Part shown: positions 60,642 to 64,000 of the stretch, piece after piece
Layout: every line of letters starts with the position of its first letter
How positions within the stretch are numbered: the stretch's first letter is position 1
NCBI GenBank assembly: GCA_935421135.1
Contig: OW285189.1
Span: 12,979,072 to 13,043,071, forward strand
DNA from: Bugulina stolonifera
Lineage: Eukaryota > Bryozoa > Gymnolaemata > Cheilostomatida > Bugulidae
Direction: 5' to 3'
Length of the DNA: 64,000 bases
Program-made: the position numbers and the translations under genes
Notes under the pieces: generated by a model
The model's database searches: none
Seen by the model: the letters and a program-made list of their open reading frames with translations, nothing else
Told to the model about the DNA's origin: nothing

Positions 60642-62128
60642 TATCATTGATTATGATAATTTATAGGAAACCAAATGAGAAAATAGAATGCTATTTTAAT
60701 TTTCCATAAGCCTCTTTAGAACGTCGAGTGGCTATTCTTTAAGGATTTGATGAGTAATAAAACAACTATACTAAGGGGTAGAAAATAAGATTATTATTAT
60801 ATCTTTTATAAAATAAAAATTATTATGTTTAATATCAATTATAATTATCTAATCTAACTTAATCTTATGAAAAGATAATCACATAATGGTAATTTTATTT
60901 GTCTTAATTAATAAGCTAAGCAACCTCTGACCTGTCCATAGTAGGTTCAGGTTGAAGTTCTGGTTAAAAATGGAGCCTCTAGACCACTCCGAAAAGCAGA
61001 AGGGCAGGCTATCTTTTGTTACAAACAAAATAAAATAAAAATAGTCTAGGGATAAAGTAGGTTTGATAGCCTAGTTTTTTCTGGTAATCCGACTGCAATG
61101 TAGGCCTAATCATATGTAATGTTATTACTTATATACATATATCATATCATTCATAGTTATATTATATCATTATAATTACTATTATAAGTTATTATTGTAA
61201 TATATATTGTTACTTATTTCTCATTATTGTCATTGACAAGTCTTTTGAACTAAGAGTAATTCATTTCTCATGCAATAAAGTAGAATAGGCAAGACAAACC
61301 TCTTGTTTTGTTTTCTACTCCTTGGTTTCTTGTAATCACAATTCTTAAAACAATCACAATGACAATCAGAATGACAATTGGAATGTTTAAGCACGAGAGT
61401 GAAGTGAAAGTAATAATGTTATGTCCTGTACCGAACCTGCTACACATCTCATATAAACATTTGCATTCACTCACATTACTGCATGTTGAATCCTCAACTG
61501 TGCTCCTTGTATGTATTGGCATAAGTTGAATCTTGCATATTTTTACTGTATTGCTCTACTAACATCTACAATCTAGCAATCGTCGCTTATGTACCTCATT
61601 AATAATCCTGAAACTGCTGTGTATTTTGTTCATGATTTATCCTCCTCTTCAGGCTCTTATATTGGTAATCCGTGTTTTTTGTACCGACTGACTTGGACCA
61701 CTTTGGGTCCGAAACCAACCTGAGTAACCTTTTGAACTCGGTCCAGAACCAGAATTAGTAGCTCGCTTTTGCCTTCAGACTTTAGTAGGCTGTAGTTCAA
61801 TGAAGTTATATCTTACTAAATGCTGCAACCGTTACCTTTCCCAAGGCTTTAGCGTCTGACTCCTGCTAGTCTACCTAGCTATACGAGCCGATCCCACACC
61901 ACCAGATCTTGCGCCGACTTGATAGATTCCGATGGTGCCTTCGGACCCCGGGACTCTCTTGGTCAGCCCACTACTTCGTTGTTTGTTTGCAGTACTGCCA
62001 GGTCAGACTTGCCCCCCCCCTCCCCCCCTCTCTCAAGCCTATGATATAGGCTACTGTAGATTCATGCACCAAATACATTGTTGGCATTGATGTATACATT
62101 ATATTTCAGCATTGATATCAGAAAAAGT
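60642..62128. other. Upstream region of HTATIP2
   Basis: AT-rich DNA to about 61600, then a more GC-rich stretch (61680-62035) with a poly-C/CT run at about 62010-62033, probably near the promoter. A 5' UTR intron may end at TATATTTCAG (62109). Confidence 0.35.
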
Positions 62129-63978
<1,850 letters not shown>

Positions 63979-64000
63979 CATTTAAACACCTCTAATCATT
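63979..64000. other. Start of HTATIP2 3' UTR
   Basis: Only 22 bases remain after the stop codon; no poly(A) signal is within the window. Confidence 0.5.

Overview
This is eukaryotic, almost certainly metazoan, nuclear DNA. It is AT-rich, its genes have many short introns with GT-AG borders, and it carries tRNA-derived SINEs, hAT-type transposons, an LTR retroelement and satellites. Seven protein-coding genes could be identified by reading exons across splice sites, plus the 3' end of an eighth. All eight are conserved animal housekeeping genes. A basal marine invertebrate such as a demosponge would fit the compact genes and abundant ACATGTA-type simple sequence, but that placement is inference.

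Layout. 1-465 (+) is the last coding part of a secretory-pathway Ca2+/Mn2+ ATPase (ATP2C1). 466-11046 holds only simple repeats and a SINE. About 11047-14555 and about 16799-20575 are two copies of one direct segmental duplication. Each carries a small secreted-precursor gene (+) and, facing it, the last exon of the mitochondrial ribosomal protein gene MRPL35 (-). Copy A has an intact 4-exon peptide precursor and a broken MRPL35 exon. Copy B has a truncated peptide gene with a 1.8-kb hAT element just before its start codon, and belongs to the complete MRPL35 gene (21585-20155). 23187-28463 (+) is KCMF1, an E3 ligase with a ZZ finger. It converges on the 14-exon ALG6 glucosyltransferase (34884-28947, -), and the two poly(A) signals are only tens of bases apart.

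34885-41429 is repeat-rich: a near-perfect palindrome, a tRNA-like SINE head, LINE reverse-transcriptase debris, an AT-rich tract and a dispersed repeat. 41430-44788 (+) is SLX9/FAM207A (ribosome biogenesis), with a large fold-back element in an intron. It converges on SNRPB (46872-45003, -), the spliceosomal Sm B protein. 47198-50031 is a non-autonomous LTR retroelement with a nested hAT element. 53343-54094 is a 16-bp satellite of exactly 47 units, open in all three forward frames. 54837-56573 (+) is a CREBL2-like bZIP gene. 56574-62128 holds LINE, SINE and hAT remnants. 62129-63978 (+) is HTATIP2/TIP30.

The genes are not an operon or pathway. They cover secretory-pathway ion transport, N-glycan assembly, ubiquitin signalling, mitochondrial and cytosolic ribosome production, splicing and transcription. 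The most unusual material is the duplicated secreted-peptide locus, the set of nearly perfect short palindromes, and the layered transposons with intact target-site duplications.
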